From positions 1,426,001-1,490,000 of the forward strand of contig NC_077222.1 in assembly GCF_024763615.1 (NCBI RefSeq): 64,000 bases of DNA. Direction: 5' to 3'. How positions within the stretch are numbered: the first letter of the stretch is position 1; each line of letters begins with the position of its first letter. This document shows, in pieces, positions 1 to 11,915 of this stretch. Origin of the DNA: Phlebotomus papatasi (Eukaryota; Arthropoda; Insecta; Diptera; Psychodidae). Under the pieces are notes generated by a model. That model was not told the DNA's origin, did not search any database, and saw only the letters and a list, made by a program, of their open reading frames with translations. Made by a program: the position numbers and the translations under genes.

Positions 1-413
1 AAGAATGGGTGTATTGAAATGGTAATTGTGAAGTTATATGACGTTCACTCCAGGTTTTTTTACGGAAAATTTGGTTAGAATTAAATTCCAAAGTTTAAAA
101 AAAAGGTTTCACAGTTAAGGATTCACCCAACCGAATTTAAAAAATTAATGTGCTAAAGAATGTTTAAAACATTTCCAACCCGATAGATAAAATAAAGTTT
201 TGAGGTACTCTCATAAAAAAAATGAGTTTGATACTGGGGTAATATGGTCAGCCCTTGAATGTCATTAGCCTTTGAACATTAATTTTTTTTTTTGAAAAGC
301 TAAAATTATATATAATAAAATAGGATAACTACGAAAGAAAATTAATAATTAAAATCGGGATTTTGCTTTAGGAACAGACATAATTGCAAGTTTACTACTT
401 TCCCCTAAGCAGT

Positions 414-733
414 CTTCAGACTAGAAGTTTAGCCCAGTTCACGAAGGTCTCAACATCCTAAATGGCAACCAATTTCATTGCTTTTTTAGAGCCTAATAGT
501 TCACTTATCTTTAAAAATCCAATTCTGGGTTAAATTTTTCCAGAAAATCGTCATTTATAAGAAATTAGAGCAGTTAAGTCATCTGGCTAAGCTGGCTAAG
601 CCTTATACGGGTTTCAGATCTAAGGCTTAGCCATCTGGCTTAATAATCTATTAGATTTTGAAAAATCAATAAAATTGCTTGTTATTTAGATTTTTGAAAC
701 CTTCGGAAACTGGGCTAAACCTCCGGTCTGAAG
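414..733. repeat. Foldback element with 35-bp inverted repeats
   Basis: The stretch 414-448 is repeated in inverted orientation at 699-733; about 30 of 35 positions pair, sharing the core 'gtttagcccagtt'. Inside lies a further perfect 12-bp hairpin (594-605 'ggctaagcctta' against 621-632). No coding capacity is visible. It looks like a small non-autonomous foldback element; its class is not determined. Confidence 0.6.
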
Positions 734-777
734 CCGACATTGTATCTGAAGCCCCTACTACTTGGGTCCCGGTCAAA

Positions 778-1075
778 ATATCGAACGCCAAAATCCCGAA
801 CGCCAAAATCCCGAAAGCCAAAATCTCGAATTCTTAAATGTGTCATAGCTACTCCCACGATTGTACCCGCGCTTGCTGGAGGCAAAGGGAAATTTTCTGT
901 GTCTTAGGAAATTATTCTAAACATTTTCCTCCATATAATTTCATCAATTTCAGGATATTGAATATTCGGGATTTTGGCTTTCGGTATTTTGGCCTTTTCA
1001 GGATTTTGGCGTTCGGGATTTTGCCTTTCGGGATTTTGCCTTTCGGGATTTTAGCTTTCGGGATTTTGGCTGCCA
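778..1075. repeat. Inverted pair of 15-bp minisatellites
   Basis: About three tandem copies of a 15-bp unit (cgaacgccaaaatcc) occupy 784-830. About seven copies of its reverse complement (ttcgggattttggc-type) occupy about 966-1075, separated by about 135 bp. The open frame across 838-1122 (repeating F-G-I-L-P/A) is only a translation of this repeat. The architecture, terminal inverted repeats made of short tandem units, resembles Drosophila Foldback elements. Confidence 0.6.
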
Positions 1076-1917
1076 CCGTACTACTTAAAGTTGCAATCCA
1101 TCGCGAAAAGTGTTGTACTTAAGGATCCCCTCAATCGAATTTAAAAAAATAATATGCCAATGAAAGCTGATAAAATTTCCCACAAGATAGATAAAAAGTT
1201 TAGAGGTTCTTTGATTTTAAATCCGGTTAGATATATCTCAAAACTGTAAACATTTAGGACATAAAAGATATAAAGCTTCAGGAAAACTCTTGTAACTAAA
1301 AATATTCCTTACCAATTTTCATAATTTTAATTGCTAAAGACAGCTTAGAAAAATTCCTAAAAGATAGATAAAATAAAGTTTGGTGGTTCTATTGTTATAA
1401 GTCCGGATCTTTCAGTATAGAATAATACAAAGTTTTCGGAAAATCCTTACAATTAGGTTAAACCAGTTTAGAAACATTCTAGTACTTATAGATAAATAAA
1501 AATAATATTCTACGTCACAAATAAAACCATTTAGATGTTCATTTTTTTTAAAATTTATTTTCAGGATTTTGTTTACTTTTTTATTTATTTTATTTTTGTG
1601 AAAACTTTTAGAGTTAAAGACTCCCCTAACCGAATTTAATAAATTTAAAAATATTTCAAATAAAGTTTCATGGTCTTTCTGTATTCAATCTCGTCAGATT
1701 ATCCCAAAACTGCTAATGTTCAAAACAATAAAATTTCCAATTATTTGGAAAACCTTCAATTAAAACCGATCCTAATAGATTTTCAGGGTTTAAAGTGCTC
1801 AAGAAAGTTCGAAAATTTCATAAAACAAGATTTGAGATTATTATATTTTAAATCCAACTCAAAATATTAAACTTTATCAAAGGTTTTTGACTATTTTCTT
1901 CAATTTATTATCCACAG

Positions 1918-4900
1918 AATATTCAGAAACGTATGGAAATTGCAATTTCCCTGAAGGAGGCGAGGGAGTTTGTGTAAAATTACAAGAATGCAGGGAACTC
2001 TATGACATTATTAAGAACAAGCGACCACTATATGAAGAAGATAAGGAGTATCTTCGTAACAGGCAGTGTGGATACTTCCATGAAACAGTTGCAGTAAAAA
2101 TAGCTTTGTATCTCTGAATATCGTGCATAATGTTTTAATTACTGTTAATTCCAGGTGTGTTGTGAACCTGATGTGGCTAGCAACGCAAACTTTGGCAATA
2201 ATTTACTACCCGATCCATCTTCGGGAATGTGTGGCATTGACACATCCAACAGAATTTATGGTGGAGAAGTCACGAAGATCGACGAATATCCCTGGATGGT
2301 GCTTCTCAGATACAAAAAACGTAAAGAAAAGAAAATACGAGAAAATCTCATTGGAGACGAATTACAAAAATTTTCCTTATAGCTGGCAATCGATTTGGGT
2401 TTCATTGTGGAGGAGTCTTGATCAATAATCGATACGTTATGACTGCAAGTCATTGTGTTAATGGAAGAGACATCCCTGTTGACTGGTCACTCCATCAGGT
2501 TCGTCTCGGAGAACATGATACGTCCAAGAATCCAGATTGCGAAGAGGATGATTGTGCACCTACACCGAAGGACATTTTGATTGAAGACAGAATCCCACAT
2601 CCCAACTACATCCCAACATCCAGAAACCAGAGAAACGACATTGCCCTGCTCAGACTCGCTGAAACCGTCCGATTTAACGATTTCATCAAGCCAGTTTGCT
2701 TGCCAACTGCTTCTCATTTGAGGAATAACGATTTTGTGGGACAATCCATGGATGTAGCCGGATGGGGCAAGACAGAAAGCGGTAAGATCTTCAACAAGAA
2801 AAAGCTCTTTTTCGAAAATCAATTACGATTTTGTGAATATCTTTCAGTGAGTGCCAGTAACGTGAAACTGAAGGTACGAGTAAATGGAGTCAGTAAATCA
2901 ACCTGCAATTCCATCTACAGTCGTCAAAATGTTGTGATTGGAGACGAACAGATTTGCGCAGGAGGGGAAAAGGTATTCTTTTATTAAATCTCTAGAGTAA
3001 TATTGAATTATGTAGGGGTCCTCGAAAACCGGACATAAACTAATTAATTCGAAATTTCAAGAACTTTAAAAAAACTCCAATTTGAGCAAATCTGTTTAGC
3101 TTTTCACGTTTAAGGTGATTTTTTGTCATGGGTGTAAAAAATCTTGCGGTTAAGACTCTCCTCAATCCATTTTCATCACGTTAGGGATTTTAAAAAGCTG
3201 AGAAAATTTCCTAAAGGGTACATAAAATAAGGTCTTCAAATTCTTTCCATTAGTACCTGATTAGATATATCTCAAAATTGTAAAGGTTTACAGATAAGGC
3301 TTAAACCTTTAAAGAGTTTACAGATAAGGCTAATAACCGTTTATTATTTATTATCATTTATTATTATTTTATTTATTAACCGTTTTTAATAATTTTTACC
3401 GATTAAGAAATCTGAGAAAATTTTATAAAAGATGAATAAATTAAAGTCGTGAGATTCTCCCACTTAGCATCTTGTTAGATCTATCTCAAAATTTTAAAGT
3501 TGTACATATATAAAAATTACAAGGATTCAGTCAAACCCTTACAATTAAGATTATTCCCTACCGTTTTCAATGATTTCAAGTGCATAAGAAAGGTAGAAAA
3601 ATTTCCAAAGAGCTGCTTAAAACCTAGTCTTGAGATTCTTTCATTTAATATCATTTTAGATATGTCTCAAAATTGTGAAGATTCCGGACGTATAATTGCA
3701 AGGATTCAGTCAAACCTGTATAACTAAGATTATTTCCTACCGTTTTTGATGTTTTAAAGTGCATAAGAAATGTAGGAAAATTTCCTAGGACGTGGTTAAA
3801 ACCCAGTCTTCAGATTCTTTCATTTAAAACCTGGTTAGATATGTCTCAAAATAGAGAAGGTTCCGGACGTATAATTGCAAGGATTCAGTCAAACCTGTGT
3901 AACTAAGATTATTCCCTGCCGTTTTTAATGATTTTAAATGCACAAGAAAGGTAGGAAAATTTTCTAGGAGGTGGTTAAAATTTAGTCTTCAGATTATTTC
4001 ATTTAATATTTGGTTAGATATGTCTCAAAATTGTGAAGGTTCCGAACGTATAATTGCAAGGATTCAGTCAAACTTTTACAATTAAGATTATCCCCAACCG
4101 TTTTTAATGATTTCAAGTGAATTAGAAAGATAGGAAAATTTCCTAGTAGGTAGTTAAAACCTAGTTATGAGATTCTTTCATTTAATATTTGGTTAGATAT
4201 GTCTCAAAATTATGAAGGTTCCATACGTATAATTGCAAAGATTCAGTCAAACCTGTATAACTAAATTTATTCCCTACCGTTTTTAATTATTTCAAGTGCA
4301 TAAGAAAGGTAGGAAAATTTTCTAGGAGGTGTTTAAAATCTAGTCTTGAGAATCTTTCATTTAAAACCTGGTTAGATATGTCTCAAAATTATGAAGGTTC
4401 CGGACGTATAATTGCAAAGATTCAGTCAAACTTGTATAACTAAGATTATTCCCTACCGTTTTTAATGATTTCAAGTGCATAAGAAAGGTAGGGAAATTTT
4501 CTAGGACGTGGTTAAAATTTAGGCTTCAGATTCTTTCATTTAAAATCGGGTCAGATATGTCTCAAAATGGAGGAGGTTCCGGACGTATAATTACAAGGAT
4601 TCAGTCAAACCTGTATAACTAAGATTGTTCTCTACCGTTTTTAATAATTTCAAGGGCTAAGGAAAGCTGAGAAAATTCCCTAAGGGGTAGTTAAAATAAA
4701 ACACTCAAGTTCTTTGACTTTAAATCCGGTCAGATATGTCTCAAAATTGAAAATCTTCAAGAGAACGTAAATATTGTAATTTTCATAGTAACTTATCACT
4801 TCTTTTCTTTCCAGGGAAAAGATTCTTGCAGAGGTAAGTTGGATTTTTTATTATTCACAGTTTATTTATTTTATTATTCTCTTTTTATTTATTTGTTTTT

Positions 4901-5141
4901 TTTTTAGGTGATTCGGGTGGACCCCTAGTTGCTTTGGGTAAGTTTTCGTCATCGTATTTGTAGATTAAAAACCTAAAAATCAACTTTAAATCTTTCAGAT
5001 AATAAATCCCCTAGACCTTATTGGTTCTGTGTGGGTTTGGTATCTTTCGGACCCTCACCCTGTGGCCTTGAGGGCTGGCCAGGAGTCTACACTAAAGTGT
5101 CTCACTATATCTCCTGGATTCAGAATACTGTTCGTGCCTGA
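1918..5141 (+). CDS. Clip-domain serine protease (CLIPB / easter-like), 5' end missing
   Basis: A secreted trypsin-like zymogen of the family that activates Spaetzle or prophenoloxidase in haemolymph. Exons inferred from GT-AG borders and unbroken phase: 1918-2093, 2155-2320, 2383-2781, 2848-2972, 4815-4833, 4908-4937 and 4999-5141, giving 351 residues. The N-terminus carries a six-cysteine clip domain (first Cys in GNCNF, last pair in VCCEPD). A CG-containing linker and the activation site SNR/IYGGE follow (IYGG rather than the usual IVGG). The catalytic triad is present: His in TASHC, Asp in NDIALL, Ser in GDSGGP. KDSC six residues before that Ser gives the Asp of a trypsin-type specificity pocket. 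The signal peptide exon is not seen and must lie upstream. Two micro-exons (19 and 30 nt) encode the active-site serine region. The stop converges on Sec10, 320 bp away. The family is clear; the exact orthologue is not. Confidence 0.9.
3100..4740. repeat. 179-bp tandem repeat in the protease intron
   Basis: In the 1.8-kb intron 2973-4814 the phrase 'attcagtcaaac' recurs at 3535, 3704, 3883, 4062, 4241, 4420 and 4599, i.e. steps of 169 and then 179 five times in a row. Units share 'ggttagatatgtctcaaaa' and 'ccgttttta'. More diverged units extend back to about 3100. There is no coding potential; it is satellite-like intronic DNA. Confidence 0.9.
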
Positions 5142-5263
5142 TTCATTGTGATGTGTCTTAAAACGAAATCTCTGTACTGCTTGTTTTTTGTAATCTTGAT
5201 TAAAGGCATTTAAAAATCTAATTCCCAATAATAATTTTTCCCAAGAAAAGACGTTTATGAGTC

Positions 5264-5269
5264 AATAAA
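5264..5269 (+). terminator. Probable poly(A) signal of the clip protease
   Basis: AATAAA lies 123 bp after the stop codon of the protease, in the short gap before the convergent Sec10 gene. Confidence 0.45.
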
Positions 5270-5460
5270 GTGAATATATTTACGCTACAGTGAGGTTTTT
5301 GTATTCATTTCCTTGTTTATCTTTGCAATTTATATTCTATGATCATTCATTCCTTTCAGAGAATTGGATATCTTGATCGTTTTATAATCACTTCGTAACT
5401 GGATAAAGTTCATCACAACTGATTTGTCCAGGGAATTCTGAAAGGGAATAAGGTTTTTTT

Positions 5461-8400
5461 TTAGTTACCGGAGACATGCAATTCGGGAACAATGGTTGTT
5501 TTTACCAATGTTTCTCCTCCACAGACTTCCTGAAGATTCTCATGCTTCACTAGCAGAAGATTGCAGAGAGCATGGAGCACATCAAAGAGCTGTGTCACCA
5601 GAGGACTCTTCAGCTCTCTTACGCACTTCCTGTACTCATTAACATCACAGATGGCGCACATAGCTCCTGCGGTATTGTACTGAAATTGCTGCAAATGATC
5701 AAAAATTACCCGATGGAGCCTAACTCCCAATTCCGTCATGACCGATGCCAGATTCTCCCCATCGATGCATCCCTGGATCTGCACAATTGCCGGCATGAGC
5801 TGTTGGACAACATGAAGACATGCCGGGGAAGCCACAGTGTCAATATCAGTGTCTGGCTTGAAGTCAGACTTCCTCTGTTCGCTCTGCAGGTAAACCTTGA
5901 CCCAACCCAACAAAGCATTGATAGATCTATCCAAACCAGAATCCAGTTTACTCTCAATCTGATCTAGCATAATCCTCTTCTTCTCAATGCAATCGACATA
6001 GCGCGGAGTTGAACTGCAAGTCCAGAAACGAAATCTTGATTTCCAGACTTGTTATGTGCTAACCAAATCAATTAACAGAGAACTTACACAACGCACGGCA
6101 GAATACTTGCACTGTACGTCTTCTCCAGGAGATGTACGATTGTATTGCTCTTCTGAACACAGTCAAAAAAGTATATTTGCGGATGATTCTTGCTCTCAGC
6201 AAGTGGAATGGCATGGAGACCAAGCTCAAGGGCATAATCCACATGCTCATGCATCAAATATCTCAGGAGAATATCAGCCAGGCGAATGGCATTGGATGGA
6301 AGATCGCTTTTCTTTGAGAGCTGCAAGAAATTTGCTCACCTCAGTTTGATTTGATTGATTTCGATGACTTTCTTTATCATTAAAGCTTCATAGGCCCACC
6401 GCTAGTGGCGCTAAAATCGCGTTTTTTGTTACAAATCCCGGAAAACTTTCCACGAAGCATATTCTTCAAATTTCCTTACGTTTATTGATTAATTTAATCC
6501 ATATTATGCGTAATGAATTGTTAATTGCATTCCTTACAACTTTTCTGAACATTTGAAAGTTCATTAGATGACCGCAAGTAGCGCTAGAATTGTATCTTCT
6601 GCTGAATGTTGCAAAAAATACTACTTGAGACATTTTCTTTAATTTTGAAATTGTCTATTGGAATATTTCAATTCTTCACAACTTCGCTGAACATTAGAGC
6701 TTCGTTGGACACCCATTAGTGGCGCTGAAATCGCACTTTCTGCTTTATGTTGTGTAAAATACTGCATGAGGCATTTTTTTCATTTTAGAAGTGTCTATAG
6801 GCCCATTACATTTACCTTGTGCGTAATGCAAAACTAAATTCAATTCTACAGAACTTCTCTGAACATTAGAACTTCATGGGAACGCCACTATTGGCGCTAA
6901 AATCGCAGACACTGCTTTTTGTTAAGAAAAATACTCCATGAGGCATCCTGATTAATTTTAAAGGTATCTATTGTCCAATTAAATTCATATTATGCGAAAT
7001 TGAAAGCTGAATTTAATTCTTCACAACTTTCCTTGACATTAGAACTTCATTGAACAACCATAAGTGGCGCTGAAATCGAATTTTCTGCTTTTTATTGCGG
7101 AAAATACTCCTCGAGGCATTTTAATTAATTTCAAAGCTATCTATTGTCTCTTTAAATGCATATTATGCGCAATTGAAAGCGGAATTTAATTCTTCACAAC
7201 TTTCCTGGACATTAGAACTTCATGTAACAGCCACTAGTGGCGCTAAAATCGAATTTTCTGCTTTACATTGCGGAAAATACTCCTCGAGGCATTCTAATTA
7301 ATTTTAAAGGTAACTATTGTCCAATAAAATTAATATTATGCGGAATTGAAAGCAGAATTTAATTCTTCAATACTTTTCTGGACATTAGAACTTCATGTAA
7401 GAGCCTCTAGTGGCGCTAAAATCGAATTTCCATCGTTATATTGCAGAAAATACTCCATGAGGAGTTCTCATTAATTTTAAAAGTAACTATTGTCCAATTA
7501 AATTAATATTATGCGCAATTGAAAACTGAATTCAACTCTTCACAACTTTCCTGAACAACAGAACTTCATTGAACAGCCGCTAGTGGCGCTAAAATCGAAT
7601 TTCCACCGTTATATTGCGGAAAATACTCCATGAGACGTCCTCATTAATTTTAAAGGTATGTATTGTCTCTTTAAATTAATATTATGCGCAATTGAAAGCT
7701 GAATTTAATTCTTCACAACTTTCCTGGATATTAGAACTTCATGGAACAGCCACTAGTGGCGCTAAAATCGAATTTTCTACTTTACATTGCGGAAAATACT
7801 CCTCGAGGCGTACTAATTAATTTTAAAGGTATCTATTGCCTCTTTAAATTCATATTATTCGTAACTGAAAACTGAATTTAATTCTTCACAACTTTTCTAA
7901 ACATTAGAACTTCATTGAACAGCCACTAGTGGCACTAAAATTGAATTTCCAGCGTTATATTGCAGAAAGTACTCAGTAAGACGTCATCATTAATTCTAGA
8001 GGTATCTATTGCCTCTTTAAATTCATATTATACGCAATTGAAAGCAGAATTTAATTCTTCACAACTTTTCTGAACATCAGAACTTTATTGCACGGCCACT
8101 AGTGGCGCTAATATTGAATTTTCTGCTTTATATTGCGGAAAATGCTCCATGAGGCGTCCTCGTTAATTTTAAAGGTAACTATTGTCCATTTAAACTCATA
8201 TTATTCGTAACAGAAAACTGAATTTAATCCTTCACAACTTTCCTGGACATTAGAACTTCATGGAACAGCCACTAGTGGCGCTAGAATCGTATTTTGAGCT
8301 TCATATCACGAAGAAATTTTAATTAAGAATTTTCTTCTATTTTATTTCTTTTATTTTTTATTTGTTCATCAATTGGGTTCAATCCTTCTAGTTCAATGCA

Positions 8401-10036
8401 TCGCAACATTTTTGAACATCAAAGGTTCTTTGAAAAACCGCTAGTAGCGCTAAAATCGTAATTTCTGCATCATGCCTTGTAAATCTTTCCAAGAAGCTTT
8501 TCCTATGACTTCAATATCTAGTTTACTTATTTTATTAATCACAAAGGATAATTAAATTTTTTTCCCAGAACTCTGCACAATTAAAATTCACCTAAACTAC
8601 CGCAAGAAAAGCGCATTTTTCCTTCAATAAAACGGAGAAGCTTTTGCATGAAGCATATGCATCATGCAAAAAGGGGAGGTTTTTACTTACCAGGCGACAC
8701 CTTTTGAAGGCCATTTTGGATTCTTGGAGCAGATTAATCGCCAATTCCTCCGACAGGAAGGTCTCTCCTCCGTAATCCTCAATCTGGGCAATGTTTATGT
8801 TGGCTCTCGTGCCAATAAGAGCCTGAACGTCGCGCTTAAGCTCTTGGAAGCGTTCAGTTTGTCTCTTCTGATGCTTCTTGCTTTTGTAGAAATCCCGGAG
8901 TTCCGTGGAGCACTTTGCATCGAGAACCTTCGCCTCAATCTCAATGTAAGTGGCCAGATGCTTGGCGAAGATGATAGCTGTCAGTTTTTCTAGCATATCA
9001 TCGTCACTCTCCATCGTGAATTCAGCCAAATCTCCGGAAAGCTTCATTGTCCGGGAATACATGTCGTAGAGAGTTTTGAGGTATTTGTCCAGATCCCGGC
9101 GATCCTCCAGCTTTGTCTGGGCATATTGATTGATCTTTAACTGGTAGATGTTGAGGATGAACTTGGACATGACGAGGTCAGGACTGGCAAAGACTTTCTT
9201 GATGATGGAATAATGATGACGACACATGGGCAGGATTCCACCAAAGATATCCTTCCCTCCGTACGTCGAGGCCTGGCTCTGCTCAATATAGGCGTCTATG
9301 CACTGAGAATATCCCTTAAACTGCGACAGGATGCTTGCAATATGCTTCATAGCTTCGATATCTTCAGATTTCTGGGCATTGGCAAACTCCTCAATCAACG
9401 CTCTCTCAATCTCATCATACTTCGCCTCAATTTTCTTCTTGGCCTCGCCAAACTTCTCCGTGGGCAGATCCTGGGAGATTGTATACAGTTTCTGGATGAT
9501 GTCAGCAGCCTCGAAGAGTTTACTCTTGTCACTGAAGATGTCATTGATCAACCTCCCAGGAATCAAAAATTCACTCATGTGATTGAGCAAACGCTGAGCT
9601 TCTACCGTGCGACTCCTGGGAGTATTGACATTCTCCAGTTGCTCTCCCAAATGGATAATCTTGCCAGCAACGGAATTTATCTTCTCATCGAGCTGATGGA
9701 ACCAATCTACGGACACTTGATGCTTCTCCTGCAACTTATCAATGTTGCTGGCATGGAATTTCTGCTCATCTTTGAGAGCTTCTTCCAGCTTTTCACATTT
9801 CCTCTGCTGTCGCTCCTGCAGGATGGTCAGATCCTTGATTGTTTGAACAAATGTCTCATGCAGAAGATCCGGATCAAACTCTTCTGGGCCCAGTTCATTG
9901 CTCGTCCTCCAGGTGAGCCTCTCAATGAACTCTGCCACATCAAAGGGCTCCTGAAAAGACCATTCCTCAGTTCGGAACTCCTTGGCTCTGAACAATCTCT
10001 AGTTACCTGTTCCAATTCTTCCATATGGGCATTCAT
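5461..10036 (-). CDS. Sec10: Exocyst complex component 5 (Sec10)
   Basis: Sec10 is a core subunit of the octameric exocyst that tethers secretory vesicles to the plasma membrane. Read on the minus strand the exons are 10036-10007, 9950-8691, 6320-6088 and 6013-5461. All join in phase with canonical borders and give 691 residues, close to the usual ~710. The start is the first ATG of a ten-codon first exon ending in MEELEQ; a 56-bp intron then leads directly into EPFDVAEFIERLTWRT, the conserved N-terminus. Further signatures are the coiled-coil-rich N-third, GGETFLSEE, HEHVDYALELGL and the C-terminal ELGVRLHRVIFDHLQQF and GAMCAICDVNEYRKC. The 2.4-kb third intron contains a 173-bp tandem repeat. 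The long open frames on the opposite strand (for instance 9213-10097) are shadows. The C-terminus is slightly shorter than in vertebrates. Confidence 0.95.
6395..8460. repeat. 173-bp tandem repeat in Sec10 intron 3, about 13 copies
   Basis: The motif 'ctagtggcgctaaaatcg' or a close variant recurs at about 6403, 6579, 6717, 6889, 7061, 7235, 7408, 7581, 7754, 7927, 8100, 8273 and 8442. Spacing is 172-174 bp through the centre and irregular at both ends. Each unit also contains 'cattagaacttcat', 'gaaaatactcc' and 'ttaatattatgcgcaattg'. It fills nearly the whole intron 6321-8690. Single diverged copies occur elsewhere in the window. Confidence 0.92.
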
Positions 10037-10213
10037 CTTATCACAAATTCACAAAAACACTTTTGTTGATATTTTTGACCGAAAATCTTCCCATTAAAAA
10101 ACTGTTATACTAACCCAGCTGGACATGCGAAAACATTACTCACTGATACTGGAGGCCTTACATGTAAGGTGAAAGTTTTGAATAGGAGAAATAGGTCCTA
10201 GAATTTGAGTTTA

Positions 10214-10385
10214 CAGTAGACTCTCACTCAATCGGCTCTTTTTCAATCGGGCGAAAAATTTTGTTGACAATTTTCACGTTTAATTATGAAGCTAATTATG
10301 AATTTACAAAGGCTTTGACGCCTAAATCTATCGATAAATTGGATGACATTTTGCCCCATATACCCGATTGAGAGAGAGTCTACTG
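10214..10385. mobile_element. TA-flanked MITE, copy 1 (172 bp)
   Basis: It begins CAGTAGACTCTCACTCAATC and ends with the inverted match GATTGAGAGAGAGTCTACTG. TA lies immediately outside each end (10212-10213 and 10386-10387), the target duplication typical of Tc1/mariner-type elements. A second copy lies in opposite orientation at 59887-60119 and a half copy at about 19814-19900. No coding capacity. Confidence 0.85.
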
Positions 10386-11639
10386 TACGAGCTTTTATAG
10401 CTAGATAAATTATCAAATTGTTTTGCGACTCACATTTTTAGCTAAATACGGAACATGTCTCTTAACATTTCGATCCGTGGTACATTTCCTTTAAGCCAAA
10501 AATTAGATTATCGTACTAATGGTTGAATAAATTAGCTACATATACCACATCTATCCGTAGATTCTTTAAAAAAAAATACCGATAAATTGAATTAGGGCAT
10601 TTACTATTTACAGCTAAGTTTTAAAGCGAAGTTTGGAAAATTGGAAGTTATTCCTTATTTCAACATTCAGCTGCTAAAATAAATCACATTTCCATATCAT
10701 AATCGTATTTGCGTAGTTTTGTTACATTTCTGTTTGAAGATTTAAATCAGGTTGATACTTTATACTTAAAGATTTTTATCGGAGTATATGAATCTGTGTT
10801 TAAAACATAATTTAAAGAGTCTGACATATGTATGCTCCGACATTAGGTGGCGTTGTAAGCTTATTCGGTGATTTCTTTCGCAAAACTCTGTCATTTCCTC
10901 AAGAAACTCAAAAAAGATGTAGGATAATTTTGTAAATTTGCTTTTTTACAGAAAAATGAAACAAATTTGACTGAAACTGAGGTGACATGATAATTTCTTT
11001 TCGATAGTATCGACTGTCAATTCTAAAAATTTTTAAACGATAGCTGCACTTTTGTAAATAATACAAATATTTATCAACAGTCACATTCTATTAATAATGT
11101 CACAATAAATGGCCGAACAATGCGTAGAAAGTCAATATTTACTTAATCTATCAGAAACAGATTTATCGATACTATCGATTCGATAGATTGACCTTCGAAT
11201 ACAAGGCCCAAACTTTACACTTTTATGAAAATTACCTTTTAATTTCACTGATAAAATGGGTTAAATTAATCGTCAAAAAAAAAACGTAGTACCTTTTTTG
11301 CTGCCATCGACAAAATTGACTACATTGAAGATTTTGTTAAAAGTGGAATGTGACTGTCAATTCTCGCGCGTATTTTACACTATAAATTAAATAAAATTTC
11401 AGTTGTTTTATGTTGATCTGGTAAGAACTAAGTAAGTCACAAAAACAAAAAAAAAATATGATTTTAAGCGACATATTTATGATGCATTCTGAAACATCCA
11501 CATTCGGTTCTGAAACGGATCTCTTTCCAAAATGGACCACAATAATGGAGTGCATTTCGGAATACAATTTTTTTTTTAATTCTTTCCTGTTTTCTTTGAA
11601 TACTGAGCCAAAGGGAGCCTTCAAAATGCAAATCATAGA

Positions 11640-11915
11640 GACAGAATGATGTGGAGAAGGCTCTGAAAGCATTTAGGAGCGAGGAATATCTGAGAGAAGC
11701 AGTGAGAGAATTCAATGTGTCAAAAAGTGCGATTTTCACAGGCAAGTCTGGCAAGTGTCTAGTGAAATGCCAGACTGGGCTTCCCAAAACTTACTCTCAA
11801 AAGCGAGAAGGAGCTGGTGCAATGGATCTTAGATTGTCCCAATCCGTGGCATCCAATACCCAAAGATCAACTGTTGGACACTATGTGTACTATTATGCCC
11901 CTTGCTCCAAAATAC
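11640..11915 (+). pseudogene. Fossil of a pogo/Tigger-like transposase DNA-binding domain
   Basis: Reading from 11651 gives MEKALKAFRSEEYLREAVRE then FNVSKSAIF, which matches the helix-turn-helix (Psq-type) start of pogo-superfamily transposases. Then comes a P-K-T-Y segment, and in a second frame (11817 on) MQWILDCPNPWHPIPKDQLL, which fits the next conserved stretch (W-I, G-x-P-I, L). The two parts are in different frames, so at least one frameshift separates them. No catalytic domain follows. A decayed fragment of one insertion, not a working gene. Confidence 0.55.

Larger units (their letters stand above)
1..1917. other. Upstream/intron DNA with degenerate satellite monomers and foldback repeats
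   Basis: No exon is recognisable here, although the protease that begins in mid-codon at 1918 must have at least one upstream exon for its signal peptide. Degenerate copies of the monomer that forms the 179-bp array further downstream can be seen near 100-260, 1120-1290, 1300-1440 and 1610-1710; they share phrases such as 'agatagataaaataaagtt' and 'ccggttagatatatctcaa'. Two foldback structures (414-733 and 778-1075) are listed separately. Confidence 0.6.

Noticed and set aside
838..1122. 94-residue open frame with repeating F-G-I-L motif
   Set aside because: It is a translation of the 15-bp minisatellite; no family match and no splice context.
1670..1870. Possible signal-peptide exon for the clip protease (frame from 1670)
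   Set aside because: The frame lies in a degraded satellite monomer, has no signal-peptide hydrophobic core and no clear donor.
9213..10097. 294-residue frame on the plus strand
   Set aside because: Exact antisense of Sec10 exon 2; the minus-strand protein is a clear family member.
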